From NCBI GenBank assembly GCA_025769875.1, contig JAGFNK010000407.1, forward strand, positions 1 to 48,148: a stretch of DNA of 48,148 nt, read 5' to 3'. Each line of letters begins with the position of its first letter. Within the stretch, counting starts at the first letter, position 1. The notes under the pieces are model-generated. The model searched no databases and had not been told where the DNA came from. It saw only the letters and a program-made list of their open reading frames with translations. Positions 20,596 to 30,816 of the stretch are shown piece after piece. This stretch comes from Russula earlei (Eukaryota; Basidiomycota; Agaricomycetes; Russulales; Russulaceae). Both the position numbers and the translations under genes were made by a program.

Positions 20596-21462
20596 AAAGT
20601 TGGGCTTAAGGCACGAGGATATGATGAAGTGGAAGTGGGGGCCTGTTGGGAGACACAGATCTGGGAAGGTGCGGAAGCAGATGGGAGATGGTGGGCAAGG
20701 CAGGACAGTCTTGTTCGTATGTGCCAAGATGTCTGAACAAGGCGGTCAGGAGCAGGTCCACCATGCGATCAGAAAGTGCAGGGAATGTATAGACACATTC
20801 GTATCTGGTGGAGGGCAGAGCTTGGTGGTGTTTGTCCAATCAAACTCAGGTTGGAGATGAAGAGTTGTGCCATCCGTCCATGACTGGGTGGAAGCAGTGG
20901 TGGTGGGATGCCAAAGGAGGAGGACATCATGTTCAGTTGCGTTGGCACCAGAGAGAGGATATCTTTGACGGCGTCTGGATAGACTGCCCAAATGCGTGTA
21001 AAGATGACATCAGTGGCAGAATCGATGAGCGGCACAATGACAAAGTCTGTGGCGAACAAGATCAGGAGGGTATTGATGGACAAGGTTATGATCGATGTGA
21101 GGCGAGTTGCAGGAAGAGAGAACAGCATTTTCCATAGCACATCTTTTTTTGTTGGTCTGTGGGGGCAGTCAGAACAAAGTGAGACAATAGACAAAGGTGA
21201 GGAGCAAGGCTTGCCTCATTTCAAGCCACAGGTGAGGTTGACTCATCTTCCTTGACATCCATCAGAGGGGGAGGTGGTGATGGTTTGGAAAGTTGAGGTG
21301 CAAGAGAAACAGTCAGGCATAAGGGAAATAGAGACTTGGAAGCAAGTATCTACACCCACAGAATGGGGCCTAAAGCATGTTCATGGGTCAGAAAGCAGCC
21401 GAGAGAGAGAAAAAAAAGGACCAACCACATGAAGAAAAAGATATGAAAATAGAGGAGGATGG

Positions 21463-22607
21463 TCAGAGACTGCAGAGAGGGGAGACAGGGGAAGGGAAGA
21501 AACTTGGGGCAGCGATGTGGCTCAGTACTTGCCATGCCATGTCATGTGTGAACAGGTACTTCATTGCAGAAAATGCCAGCTCAATTGGGTTATAATCAGG
21601 GGAATAGGGTGGCAGAAATTTGACACACATGCCCCTAAATATGAACAGGAGTGTCAACACTTGTCAATAGATGTGAATAGAATTTACCAAGATTCAATAA
21701 GCTCTATAATGGCAGGGTCCTTGTGAATTCAACAATTGTCCATAACAATGACTGAATTGGGGGCCAGAAATGGCTGCATATGATCCAAGAGGCGATTGAT
21801 GAATGTGCAGAAAAGCTCAGTGTCAAAAGAGCCTTCAACGATGTCACAGTGTATAATGCCATCATTGAGAGATAATGCAGGAAGGACAGAATATCTGGCA
21901 CATGAAAATCATGAGTTACATGGCATTATGGATGGCATGTCACTCACCTTCGTCCTTGACAGAAAAATGCCTTGCGCGTGGCTTTCCTGCCACGAATAGC
22001 CCAAGCTCGTCCACAGTATGTTGTTTGGTGATCAACAGAACTCTCATCCACAAAGATAATCTGATTTGGATGATAGGTTCCAATACGTGCAGCAAATGCA
22101 GCTCACTTTTCTTCACAACGCTCAAGTGCAGTGCGTGAGAGCTATCCATCATGTATCAGAAGCTTGAAATGTACATAAGGAAAAGTGCGTACCTTCTTCA
22201 AGCTATAGCCAGCCTTGACAAGTGTCCTCCATATCATTGACACTGATACTGACACCCCACATGTCTCTAACATTTCCATATGCAACTCATTGAGATAGAG
22301 ATCTGGCAAGCTATTCAGAGTTGTCAACAGGTGCTGTATGGGTCCAATTTCAATAAAAAATGTGCTAGTACATTTTTTGTGCCACATACCTCAACATCAT
22401 AGTCACAAAGTGACTGATGGAGTAGAGGTTTTGCTTGGCAGGGAAGTTTGACACCACCAGTGTGCTTGAAGTTGGCGAGAATCCCTTCAACTTTTCACAC
22501 ACTTACGTCTGTATTTGGAGATATCCTCCACTGACATGTTTGTACTGAGACGAATGATGATCCATTGCACTTCTTCTGAGATTGCTTTGCCGTGAGTGAT
22601 GGGACGC
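21463..22607 (-). pseudogene. Tc1/mariner-like (DDE_3) transposase relic
   Basis: Minus-strand exons in order. An N-terminal HTH segment (GKAISEEVQWIIIRLSTNMS) lies near 22600-22505. VEGILANFKHTGGVKLP follows near 22490-22390, then an intron at 22334-22389 (GTATGT...ACAG). LNSLPDLYLNELHMEMLETC and VSMIWRTLVKAGYSLKKV extend to near 22192, followed by a probable intron. Catalytic block IIFVDESSVDHQTTYCGRAW lies near 22080-22020, then an intron starting GTGAGTG. SVLPALSLNDGIIHCDIVEG and VIVMDNC lie near 21890-21735, and PPYSPDYNPIELAFSAMKYL near 21620-21560. The catalytic Asp residues and the final YNPIE block are visible. At least two TGA stops occur at places where Arg (CGA) is expected. This probably moved element T, and is now dead. 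Confidence 0.82.
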
Positions 22608-22608
22608 T

Positions 22609-23271
22609 GTGACCAAAATGGACATCTCTATCTCCGACCTTTCCCATTGTGCTGTCTCACTCAGCCTTGTCCATTGTCCATCCACCATCAACCCTGCATT
22701 TGTCGCACCTCCTGTATCCTTATTGTCAGCCATCTTAGCTTCATCAGCTGCTCCATTCTTTGCCTTGCTAAGTCGTCGCCATCATGTCCCCAGTTCTGCC
22801 CACTGCCACCTCTTGTCCATCAGCACCTGCTTTGTCTGCCGAGTCTTCATATTGCCTGCCGCTGTCATTTCAGCATCGCCGGCTGTCTGCATCACCAACA
22901 CTATCCCTGTCTCTAGTTGTTTCAATTCTGTTGACCATTCTGTTGGCCACATGTGCTGCCTTGCTGGCCTTATCTGCCCCAGTTGTCTCAATCCCAGTTG
23001 CCACAGTCTCAGTCTCCTCCTTGTCTCCTCTAGCTGCTGTTACTTTGGTTCAACCAGCCCCTACAAAGTCAGCTTTGTCTGGCTTCTTCCACAGCTTCAG
23101 TCTCGCTCACAGCCATTACCTCAGCTCATCTGCTGCCACCATTTTGGTCTCAACCCTGTCCATCATTTTAGTCTCATGCAACACATGTTGTCCAAGAAGG
23201 CCCTGGACCTGAGCTCAGTCACTTGCCACCTCAGGAGGAGCACAAACTGCCTGCACACCACCAGTGCCTGA
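22609..23271 (+). other. Ser/Ala/Pro-rich repeated sequence fragment
   Basis: A long but low-complexity frame (PAFVAPPVSLLSAILASS, VSIPVATVSVSSLSP) of the same character as 31800-32800 and 41100-41600. Open frames overlap because the base composition avoids stops, so a protein is doubtful. It appears to be a fragment of the same dispersed sequence, carried inside element T. Confidence 0.45.
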
Positions 23272-23439
23272 GATGCTGCTGACACAAGTAATATGCCCCA
23301 TGCCACCCCTCATGTTGCCTCATCCCCATGGGTCTGAATGTGTCATACAACTGTGTTGACCATTAGGCATTCAAACATCCCAACAAGGTCCATACTGCCA
23401 TAGATTATGATTGATCAGAGCCATTTCCGGGTATCTCCA

Positions 23440-23970
23440 TGTCGGATGGCTCATCTATCCCAGACCGCTATCATTTATGAAGCTGATGAGCCCAACAAAG
23501 GTTGAGAGGTCCCTATGCTGAATTTCCACATGACGTTTCTAGTGTTGCCGATGTACTGAAATCTCTTGGCATCAAGAAAGGTGATTCCATCTCTATCTAC
23601 CTTCCTCTGGCATGGCAAGCGGTCACTGCCCTCCTCATGTGTGCGCGCATTGGTGCCGTGAGGACAACATGGCTCTGGCAGTTGTTGATACAGTCATAAT
23701 TCGCCCCTGCAGAGAAGCCAGAAAACATGACAGAGCGGACGGCCAAACAAGGGCATCACGGTGGGAAGACTATCACAACCAAAGCAGTCAATTTGGCACT
23801 GAAGGGCTGCCCACATGTTGAGCATGTCCTTGTTCTTAGGCACACAGGGAACGAAGTTCTGTGGACACAGGGCTGTGACAAGTGGTGGCACGACGAGTCG
23901 ATGTGAGTCCTCAATCACTGCGCACCAGGAATCTTGGCAGCAAAGATCCACTCTTTATTCTTTATGTGAG
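23440..23970 (+). pseudogene. Captured fragment of an acetyl-CoA synthetase gene
   Basis: Acetyl-CoA synthetase makes acetyl-CoA from acetate, ATP and CoA. Visible blocks, in family order: TAIIYEADEPNKG (23463-23502); after a TGA/frame change, VSSVADVLKSLGIKKGD, SIYLPLAWQAVTALLMCARI and GAV (to about 23659). A probable intron (GTGAGG...CTGCAG) comes next. Then GGKTITTKAVNLALKGCP, HVEHVLVLRHTGNEV and DKWWHDES lie near 23755-23900, and GSKDPLFILY near 23935-23965 before another donor-like GTGAGA. These match the N-terminal part of the AMP-forming family up to just before the Ser/Gly-rich ATP loop. The start, the loop and the rest are missing. A VSGHR motif near 24180 may be a piece of a later exon. 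Introns show capture from genomic DNA, not a retrocopy. Not functional. Confidence 0.82.
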
Positions 23971-24603
23971 ATGCCTGCTTGCACATGCCTGTTGGCATGC
24001 ATCTGAACTCGCTGCAGAGGAGGGAATCCATGATGTGCAAGTTCCATGTCTTGCTCGAGACCAAATACATACGATAGTATGATGCACTGTGTGGGAGAAC
24101 AAAATGAAAGGTAGACAGGAATGATGAAGGTATGTCTCCCTGAATCCCATCCTTCCTCCAGACCCCTCTGCTCCTTCACACGTGTCCGGCCACCGACAGG
24201 TCAAGACTTGTATGCTGCCGCTTGTGGTCCTGTCATCCCTCGATAGAGAATGTGACAGACAGCTGGCTGCGGTCGGACCAGAAGGGAATAATGATTTCCA
24301 CCTTCAGAGTCATATAATTGAATGCCCAGGTGAAAGGGGCAAGCTTTCATATCCAAGGGTCAACAACAATGTCCTGATATCAGGTATGTATGATGCACCA
24401 CATATGACAGAGCTGTCCTGATCCCTCTAATGATAAATGAGCACATTTTTCTGCAGGTTGGGTAGGCAACAAAGGTAGTGTGCGCACGAATGCCATGTCA
24501 CACACGACAAATGCCGAAAGGTGCCCAAGCATCACACTGTCGCTCACTGCGTCACTCCAGCCTACCGAGCCATCCCTCCATTGTTTGCCATTGTTTGCTG
24601 CCA
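23971..24603. other. Element T, right inner part: no recognised gene
   Basis: A plus frame near 24182-24394 (SLDRECDRQLAAVGPEGNN...) ends at an intron-like GTATGT...CTGCAG stretch (about 24383-24457). This may be another captured exon, but I do not recognise the product. The rest has no gene-like signal. Confidence 0.3.
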
Positions 24604-25476
24604 CCTTACACGAGGGCTCGCAGCCACTATTCGCCCATTCATGCATGATTGCAATTGCTGCCTCAATGCACACCTCGCATCATCATTTCAATTTTATCTT
24701 ATCGCTCTTCCGTCATTCCTTGTCCGGTCCCATGAACATGCCCTTCTTGTGCGCTACGTCATAAATAGTTGTATCATATCATGTGCTCAGCTGTAGGGAT
24801 AATGTAATTTTATCATGCTTGGGGTCAGCACCCCAAAACATGAAAATTTGATGAGTTAAACCAATTATTTGGCTGCCTCTGGATACAGTACATGAGGTTC
24901 TACTGTCCAAGTTTCAAGGCAATCCATTGAGAAATGGTTGAGATATGACAGTTCAAAAAATTGCACGCAGATGGGCACCCAAAAATTGAAACTTCAAGAA
25001 CTGATAATTAGACACTAACTCTTTGGCTGCACCTAGACACATTACATGAGATCCCACTGTCCAAGATTCAAGGCAATCCATTGAGAAATCTTTGAGATAT
25101 GGCAGTTCAAAATTTCACACTCAGATTGCACCCAAAAGTTGAAACTTCAAGAACAAAGAATTAGACCCCAACTCTTGGACTGCATCTAGATACAGTACAT
25201 GAGATCCCACTGTCGAAGTTCCAAGTCAATTGATTCAGAAACAGTTGAGATATGGCAGTTCAAAGTTTTGCACTCATGTCAGCACCCAAAAATTGACATT
25301 TCAAGAACTAAATATTAGGCTCCCATATTTTAGCTGCACCTAGATACAGTATATAAGGTTCTACTGTCAAAGTTTCAAGGCAATCTGTTGAGAAACTGTT
25401 GAGATATAGCAGTTTTAATTTCACACTTGAAATGACATCCAAAAATGGCAAGTGCAAGGTCATGTGAAAACAACAA
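24604..25476 (-). repeat. Right long TIR of element T
   Basis: Inverted copy of 19743-20595 including the unique inner part and four ~150-bp units (TTCAAGGCAATCCATTGAG near 24910, 25065, 25220 and 25375). Ends GGTCATGTGAAAACAACAA followed by TA. Confidence 0.88.
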
Positions 25477-25831
25477 TAATGCTTCCAGCACCAAGATCGT
25501 TTACACAGAAGCAACTATTGCTTCTATGAGCTGCCTTTGCTGCTATTGCACTGACCAGTACTACAGTAGCATGAACCTTATCCCTGAGGGCTATATAAAG
25601 CCCCCAGTTTGTAACACTTGAGCCTTATGCTTGACTTAGTTTGCCAATCTCAAACAGTTGACTCCCACCCTGTCTGCAGAGCCCCTCTCATCTTGTTGCC
25701 ATACTCTAGAAGGATCTAACACTCCTTCCCTCCACGAGTACTGCTTGCTTGACTCAATCATATCTGCATTAGTAGGACATGTTTATAGATGTGACCATCA
25801 ATCTTATTTAAGGCACTTTGGAGCCTCAACA

Positions 25832-26209
25832 TATATGCACATATGGGAATAGGGTTATGCATACTACACTATCTATCACAAGATGCAGCCTTATGCTGGA
25901 TCTAGAATGTTTCTACATCACATGTCACTGGATGCATGATATAGTGGACACCTGTAGTCACCTCTTTTTGATTTAGGAACAGCCCTGGGTCATAGACATA
26001 CCATAAATGTAGACAAGTATACACATAGCTCTACACCCCAATATAAATTGAGCATTAGCACAACCACTAAGGTGGGTTGCTTGGCCTGTTAGCTGCACTC
26101 TATGCTGCGCAACACCTCTATTTTTTAATGCATGCACATCTTTATACCCATACTTGGACTGCTTATTATCTGAATATATGTGCTTTATATGCTTGCAGAA
26201 TGCTTAAAA
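25832..26209. other. No gene seen
   Basis: AT-rich spacer between LTR2 copy B and the LTR5 pair; no frame, element end or repeat recognised apart from a few GCTTA words at its right end. Confidence 0.4.
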
Positions 26210-28136
26210 TGTCATGAGCCAATTCCCAGAGAGGGCCCTCAAAGGACCCTTTCTTATGAGAGGAAACCCAGCCTCTATGGTGTCACCCTGTTCACATGGA
26301 CAAAAAGGGTGAGTAGAGGTGTCCACAATATCACATGTGCATTGTCGTGTGAGTGATTCTTGGCACAATCGACATACAGCAAGCCCCACTTAATGGCTAA
26401 CCCTTTTAGCTATAAAGGACAGTATTATAGCCTCCCTAAGGACCCTTTAGGATGACTCTAAGTGCTCTACAATAGGCACTAATGCAATACTAAAGACCCT
26501 ACAACACATTATTAGACTAACTCTAATAACTATAGAACAAACTATAAAGCAATACTAAGGACCTTATTAGAAGTATTAGGGTCGACTCTAAGGACCCTAA
26601 TAGAACTATATAAGGGACCTTATAGGCCACTCTATTCCCTGAACCAAACTACAAGTCCTCAAATGACTGGCCCTAAACTAACTAACAGCAAATGAATCAG
26701 ATGTTTTGCATGTGTACTAAAGCAGTGAACATGTGGACAGTCAAGGCTCTTACTCATCAATAGAAGCCTTCTTACTCAGCAGCTTACTGAGCATGACTGA
26801 GCATGCTCAGTAAGCATGCTCCAACTTCTTACTCATCCATCTATTGTGCTTGATAATGAGGTTATGACTTGTTCCCTATTTAGCAGTTCTCTTGTAGTAT
26901 ATAAGCACTCAATAAAGTAGTGGACAGTCTTTAAACTGTCCATTTTTTTATGGCACTCTCTATCCCTGGGATACTCCTTTAAGGACCATCCCCTTGTGAC
27001 CATTCTGGCTTCTTCCCTGTGTACCTGCTCAACTCTACCAGTAACTATACCTCTTTGGTATTTGGTACTGCTTTGGACTTTACTTCTTGTCAAGACTCAC
27101 TGTTGAACTATCCAGTTCAAGAGCGAGGGATAAGCTCGAAGACGAGTCGATAGACGTCCAAGACCGCGTGGGCAAGGAGTAGAACCCAGAGGAGCAACAA
27201 ATACCAGAGAGGTATTGTTACTGTGAGAGTAGAACAATCACGCAGGGAAGAGGCCAGGATAGTCACAAGGGGATGGTCCTTAAAGGAGTATCCCAGGAAT
27301 GGAGAGTGCCGTAAACAAATGGACAGTCTGAGGACTGTCCGCTACTTTATTGAGCGCTTATATACTACAAGAGAGCTGCTAAATAGGGAACAAGTCATAA
27401 CCTTGTTATCAAGCACAATAGAGTGATGAGTAAGAAGTCGGAGGACGCTTACTGAGCATGCTCAGTCATGCTCAGTAAGCTGCTGAGTAAGAAGCTTCTC
27501 TTGATGAGTAAGAGCTTCCATTGTCCACGTGTTCACTGCTTTAGTACACGTGCAAGCACCTGATTCATTTCCTGTTAGTTAGTTTAGGGCCGGTCATTTG
27601 AAGACTTGTAGTTTGGTTATGGAATAGTGTTATCTTATAAGGCCCTTATATAGTTCTATTAGGGTCCTTAGAGTCGACCCTAATACTTCTATTAAGGTCC
27701 TTAGTGTTGTCTTATAGTTCGTTCTATAGTTATTAGAGTTGGTCTAATAACGCGTTGTAGGGCCTTTGATACTAGGTTAGTACCTATTGTAGAGTTCCTA
27801 GGGTCGTTCCAAAGGTCCTTAGGAAGGCTCTAATACTGTCCTTAGTTGCTAGAAGGGTTGCCTTTAAGTGGGGCTTGCTGTATGTCGATTGTGCCGAGAA
27901 TCGCTCGCGCAACAATGCGCGCGCGATATTGTGGACACCTCTACTCACCCCTTTTGCTCGTGTGAACAGGGTGGCATCATAGAGGCTGGGTTTCCTCCTA
28001 TAAGGAAGGGTCCTTCAAGGGCCCTCTCCGGGAATGGTTCATGACACTTCTTGCCCATGCGTCTTAACATCTATCGACTTGTCTTCAAGCTTACCCCTCG
28101 CTCTTGAACTGGATAGTTCAACAGTGAGTCTTGACA
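26210..28136 (+). mobile_element. Solo LTR5 (older copy), split by a second LTR5
   Basis: 26210-27087 plus 28052-28136 join to about 963 bp, starting TGTCATGAGCC and ending GAGTCTTGACA. A perfect TAAAA target duplication flanks it (26205-26209, 28137-28141). The plus-strand TATA motif GTATATAAG lies near 26897, followed by an R-like stretch that resembles LTR1 (GACAGTC...GACTGTCC). No internal retroelement is attached. The interrupting sequence is a second LTR of the same family in opposite orientation. Confidence 0.9.
27088..28046 (-). mobile_element. Solo LTR5 (younger copy), inserted inverted into the older one
   Basis: 959 bp, minus-strand ends TGTCATGAACC (28046) and GAGTCTTGACA (27088), with a perfect CTTCT duplication (27083-27087, 28047-28051). 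Its CpGs are well kept (GCGCGCGCGAT near 27920), whereas the host copy has TG/CA at the same places (ATCACATGTGCATTG). The two copies form a near-palindrome of about 880-bp arms. Confidence 0.9.
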
Positions 28137-28410
28137 TAAAATGCTTAAAGCTTTTTTCTGCTTACTGAACTTGAAATGCTTAAATGCCAGCATAGAGCTG
28201 CACCTAAGTCCAAGATAAGCCAGAAAATAAGCACAGATAAGCAGCCTAGGCCCAAGGATAAGCAAGACAATAAGCCCAGCTAAGCAAATTAATGAGGAGA
28301 CGTAGTTTATGCTAAGCATGCATGCTTATCCTAAGCCTAGCTTAGTGGTGCTTAGAAGTGTTGCTAAGCACCATTAAGCACACTTAAGCATTGCTAAGCA
28401 AATCTCATAT
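28137..28410. repeat. Cluster of GCTTA/TAAGC words
   Basis: Within about 270 bp the word GCTTA or its complement TAAGC occurs more than twenty times at irregular spacing and on both strands (for example GCTTAAAGC, CTAAGCATGCATGCTTATCC, TTAAGCATTGCTAAGC). The older LTR5 inserted into its left edge. No coding sequence. Confidence 0.7.
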
Positions 28411-29231
28411 TTTCCTGATGACTGAGCTGCCCTCTCTTAACCATTCAACTAATTTCTTTGTGACAAATCTACAGTCTATTAAGGATATGAAGCAGTTGAT
28501 TCAAGTGAGTGAGTGCGGCATCCAAGGGAAGACCTGCACATTTGCACATGTGAGAATCACTGAGTAATGTAACAACTGCACTCAGTGACTTGTGTGCATG
28601 AGCAATCACTAACGATATATTTACCTGAGTAATGTAATGACTGCACTATTCAGGATATGAGCTTTGTAGAATGTAAGGAATGGTAAGTAAGTGGGAATGC
28701 ACCTCAGTGACTCACACATGTGAGTGATCACTGAGGGGCAAGAGTAAACTATCTACTCCTTTAAGTAGGCAGGGACTAAAGAGAGGCTGATTCAAAAGGA
28801 CAGAATGAATGTTGAGCCAATTGACATCTACTGTAATATGCTAGGCCAGGTCTGGAGCAGGTTTAATTAACCAGCTCCACTCAAATACTCTAAATTGGTA
28901 CTGGGTATAAATGTCAAGTGAGGGGATCCCTCACTTGGCCTTGTGTGCTTGCAATTGAGCTCACTCATGCTTGGGAATCACAACATTCTTATCATTTAGG
29001 TTGACATATTTACAATAATGTGATGCATGAGGAGAGGGCAACAACTCAATCAATTGTTTTGAAATGATTCATAATCTGAGCTGAGTTAATTCAGTGGTCA
29101 ATGTTTTCAGCTTTATTGACCACTGAGTTGAGTTTCAGTGGACTTGACTTATCCATTCCTGTCTGTCATGTTGTGAGAGAGAACTAGCAGAATTGAAAAT
29201 GAAATATACATGCAACTTGTGTCTAGTACAT
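28411..29231. other. No gene seen; 12-bp-stem hairpin at 29091-29126
   Basis: No supported gene. TCAGTGGTCAAT (29091-29102) and ATTGACCACTGA (29115-29126) form a perfect 12-bp stem with a 12-nt loop. CACTCAGTGA-type words recur between 28550 and 28740. Nothing shows transcription through the hairpin. Confidence 0.5.
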
Positions 29232-29482
29232 TCAGGTCAGGTCACATTGACTGCAAAAAACTGCTTGACTGAACCTGACCTGACTGATCATGAATGAACT
29301 TTCAGTCAAGGTCAAACTGGATTGTAGAATGTCCAGTCACAGTCACATCGACTTTTAAGCAAGATAAATAATGGTCAAGACTGGTCAAGACTGGTCAAGA
29401 CTGGTCAAGACTGGTCAAGACTGGTTAAGACTGGTGTGCCTGGTGTGCGTGGGATTTCTGTCAAGATTTCATGGGTTTGAGG
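29232..29482 (+). repeat. Dispersed short repeat W, copy 1
   Basis: About 250 bp beginning AGGTCAGGTCACATTGACTG and ending CATGGGTTTGAGG. It is matched in inverted orientation at 43402-43611. The first 50 bp are themselves an imperfect palindrome. This copy contains six 10-bp tandem units against two or three in copy 2. No coding capacity; probably a small non-autonomous element. Confidence 0.75.
29372..29431 (+). repeat. 10-bp tandem array (TGGTCAAGAC)x6
   Basis: Five exact units and a sixth with one change (TGGTTAAGAC). Confidence 0.92.
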
Positions 29483-29499
29483 ACTAAGGTCACAGCTTT

Positions 29500-30330
29500 A
29501 GGCAAGCTCTAGACCACCAGTGTGGTGTGTCTGGAGATGCACAAATGTGAAAGAGCAGGGTTGTTGGACCATTAAGTGGACATCAACTGAGGAGCCAGAG
29601 GTGGGAGCAAGAAGGGGAGAGAGGAGCTGGTATCACACACTTGGTTGTTTGAAGTTCTTCATTCAAGCAGAGGCAGATGTCAAAGGAAGGGGATCTTATT
29701 CTTCTCTCTCTTTACTACAGAGTAGCCAAGGGTTTTATATACATGGGGGAAGTACAAAGAGTAGAAGATAATAAACAAAATGGAATGGTGAAAGGGAATC
29801 AGAGGATTGGGACCAGCAGACAATGCAGTTGGAATGATCTACTCTTGAGCAGGTCTGCGCTAAAATTGCCTCCCTCCATGGGCAGACCAAGGAAGCATCT
29901 CAAGTGAAAGCATTTGACTTTGACAAGTGGCTCACTGAAATCCGAGACAAGGATCTGGCCATGTGTGCAGAGAAGAAGGCCACAAAGAAGGCTGAACAAG
30001 AGAGGGCGTGTCTTGAACGCATGCATGATGTGGTGGCAATGCCAATCAACAGCAGTGACATGATGAACATGATGGGCTTCAGTGGGTGAAAGGCTTGAGA
30101 TGCAAACACATTATGTGAGCCAGGGTGCGGCATGGGCACATGGTCAGTGGTGAGGGTGGGCGATGCGGTCAAGGTCTTAACGTCAGGTGCGAGGTGGTAG
30201 TGTGAGCGTGCGGTCAGTAGCAAAGGATGGAAGGAATGGAGCATCACATTGCTTTGTCCGTTGTGGTCCCACACCCAATTCCGTGACCAGCCATGATTCA
30301 CCTTAGACCAGACCAGATGACTGGTCATAA
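29500..30330 (-). repeat. LTR4-related copy with inserted coding scrap
   Basis: Shares 29515-29830 and 30090-30190 with the split copy at 4580-4787/15708-16002, and (inverted) with 33560-33840. A minus-strand TATATAAA motif lies near 29735. Ends were not defined and no target duplication was found. About 250 bp between 29830 and 30090 are absent from the other copies and hold a short open frame. Confidence 0.45.
29849..30089 (+). pseudogene. Small Lys/Glu-rich coding fragment
   Basis: About 80 codons: EQVCAKIASLHGQTKEASQV, then FDFDKWLTEIRDKDLAMCAE and a Lys/Ala/Glu helix ending MNMMGFSG at a stop (30087-30089). An in-frame TGA lies just upstream. The composition looks like a real helical protein piece, but no family is recognised. 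It interrupts an LTR4-like sequence, so it may be a captured fragment or an LTR element gag scrap. Confidence 0.35.
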
Positions 30331-30397
30331 CCTGTCATAGTGTGAACCTCTTCCTATACCTAGATGTTCTGTGTGTGTGTTCAAGGAAGAGGGGGAG

Positions 30398-30671
30398 ACA
30401 AGGTGAGATGAGGTGAGGGAGGAGGCATGGTAGTGATGGGCTGTGGTGCACGAGTGGGTGGGTGCCACAGAACGAACACCAGCATGCGAAAACAGCCTGC
30501 AAAGTGGAATGAATCAGAAAGCTGCATGTGCATGCCAGGTGGAGGTGGTGATGGAGTGTGACAAGGTGAGGGAGGAGGCGTGGTGGTGATGGCAAACATA
30601 GGCTGTGGTGCACAAGGGTGGGCGTGGTATGAATGCAAACACAGCCTGCAAAGCGGAATGAATCAGAAAGC
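30398..30671 (+). repeat. Diverged tandem duplication of ~120-160 bp
   Basis: GACAAGGTGAG...GAGGAGGC...GGCTGTGGTGCAC...CAGCCTGCAAAG.GGAATGAATCAGAAAGC occurs twice in direct order (about 30398-30520 and 30556-30671). Confidence 0.75.
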
Positions 30672-30816
30672 CATGAAAACAAAAGAAAGAGAAAAAAAAA
30701 AATGCACATGGCTCAAGGTCTGAAAGTTGCACTCATGGGACAAGACAGGTTGCGTGCCATCAGAGTCTTGAGTCTAGGGATTGGCCAGATGAGAGAGAGA
30801 AAAAATGTACAGCTTA

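Larger units (their letters stand above)
19743..25476. mobile_element. TA-flanked long-TIR element T with transposase and captured gene
   Basis: 5734 bp with terminal inverted repeats of about 853 and 873 bp (19743-20595; 24604-25476). The ends are TTGTTGTTTTCACATGACC and its complement, with TA on each side (19741-19742, 25477-25478). The empty site is seen in LTR2 copy C, so this is a real insertion, not a chance palindrome. Contents: a mariner-like transposase relic on minus (21463-22607), a Ser/Pro-rich fragment (22609-23271) and an acetyl-CoA synthetase fragment on plus (about 23440-23970). The TA duplication and the transposase agree with a Tc1/mariner-type origin; TIRs this long are unusual for that group. 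Confidence 0.9.
19477..25831 (+). mobile_element. LTR2 copy B, split by a 5.7-kb DNA element
   Basis: 19477-19742 (TGTTACTGAGTGG...GGGAAGCACTTA) and 25479-25831 (ATGCTTCCAGCACC...GGAGCCTCAACA) join to 619 bp, exactly the length of LTR2 copy A, in plus orientation. A plus-strand TATA motif (GGGCTATATAAAGCCC) lies near 25592. The uninterrupted join GAAGCACTTAATGCTTCC is present, inverted, in copy C near 15452. Outer flanks (AAGTG, TATAT) do not match, so whether it is a solo LTR is unsettled. Confidence 0.85.

Noticed and set aside
23440..23970. A functional acetyl-CoA synthetase gene
   Set aside because: Only N-terminal blocks are present, with a frame break, a stop and loss of the ATP-binding loop and C-terminal domain.
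17167..25831. LTR2 copies A and B as one giant inverted-repeat transposon
   Set aside because: Copy A has a polypurine tract and gag on its U3 side and is a 3' LTR; copy B is a separate LTR opened by element T. Their outer flanks do not form a duplication in either the present or an inverted arrangement.
27088..28136. A 1.05-kb TIR element with ~95-bp terminal repeats
   Set aside because: The apparent right TIR (28052-28136) is the displaced 3' end of the outer LTR5; the CTTCT and TAAAA duplications show LTR-in-LTR nesting.
29372..29431. CRISPR-like array
   Set aside because: The 10-bp units are contiguous with no spacers, and the sequence is eukaryotic.
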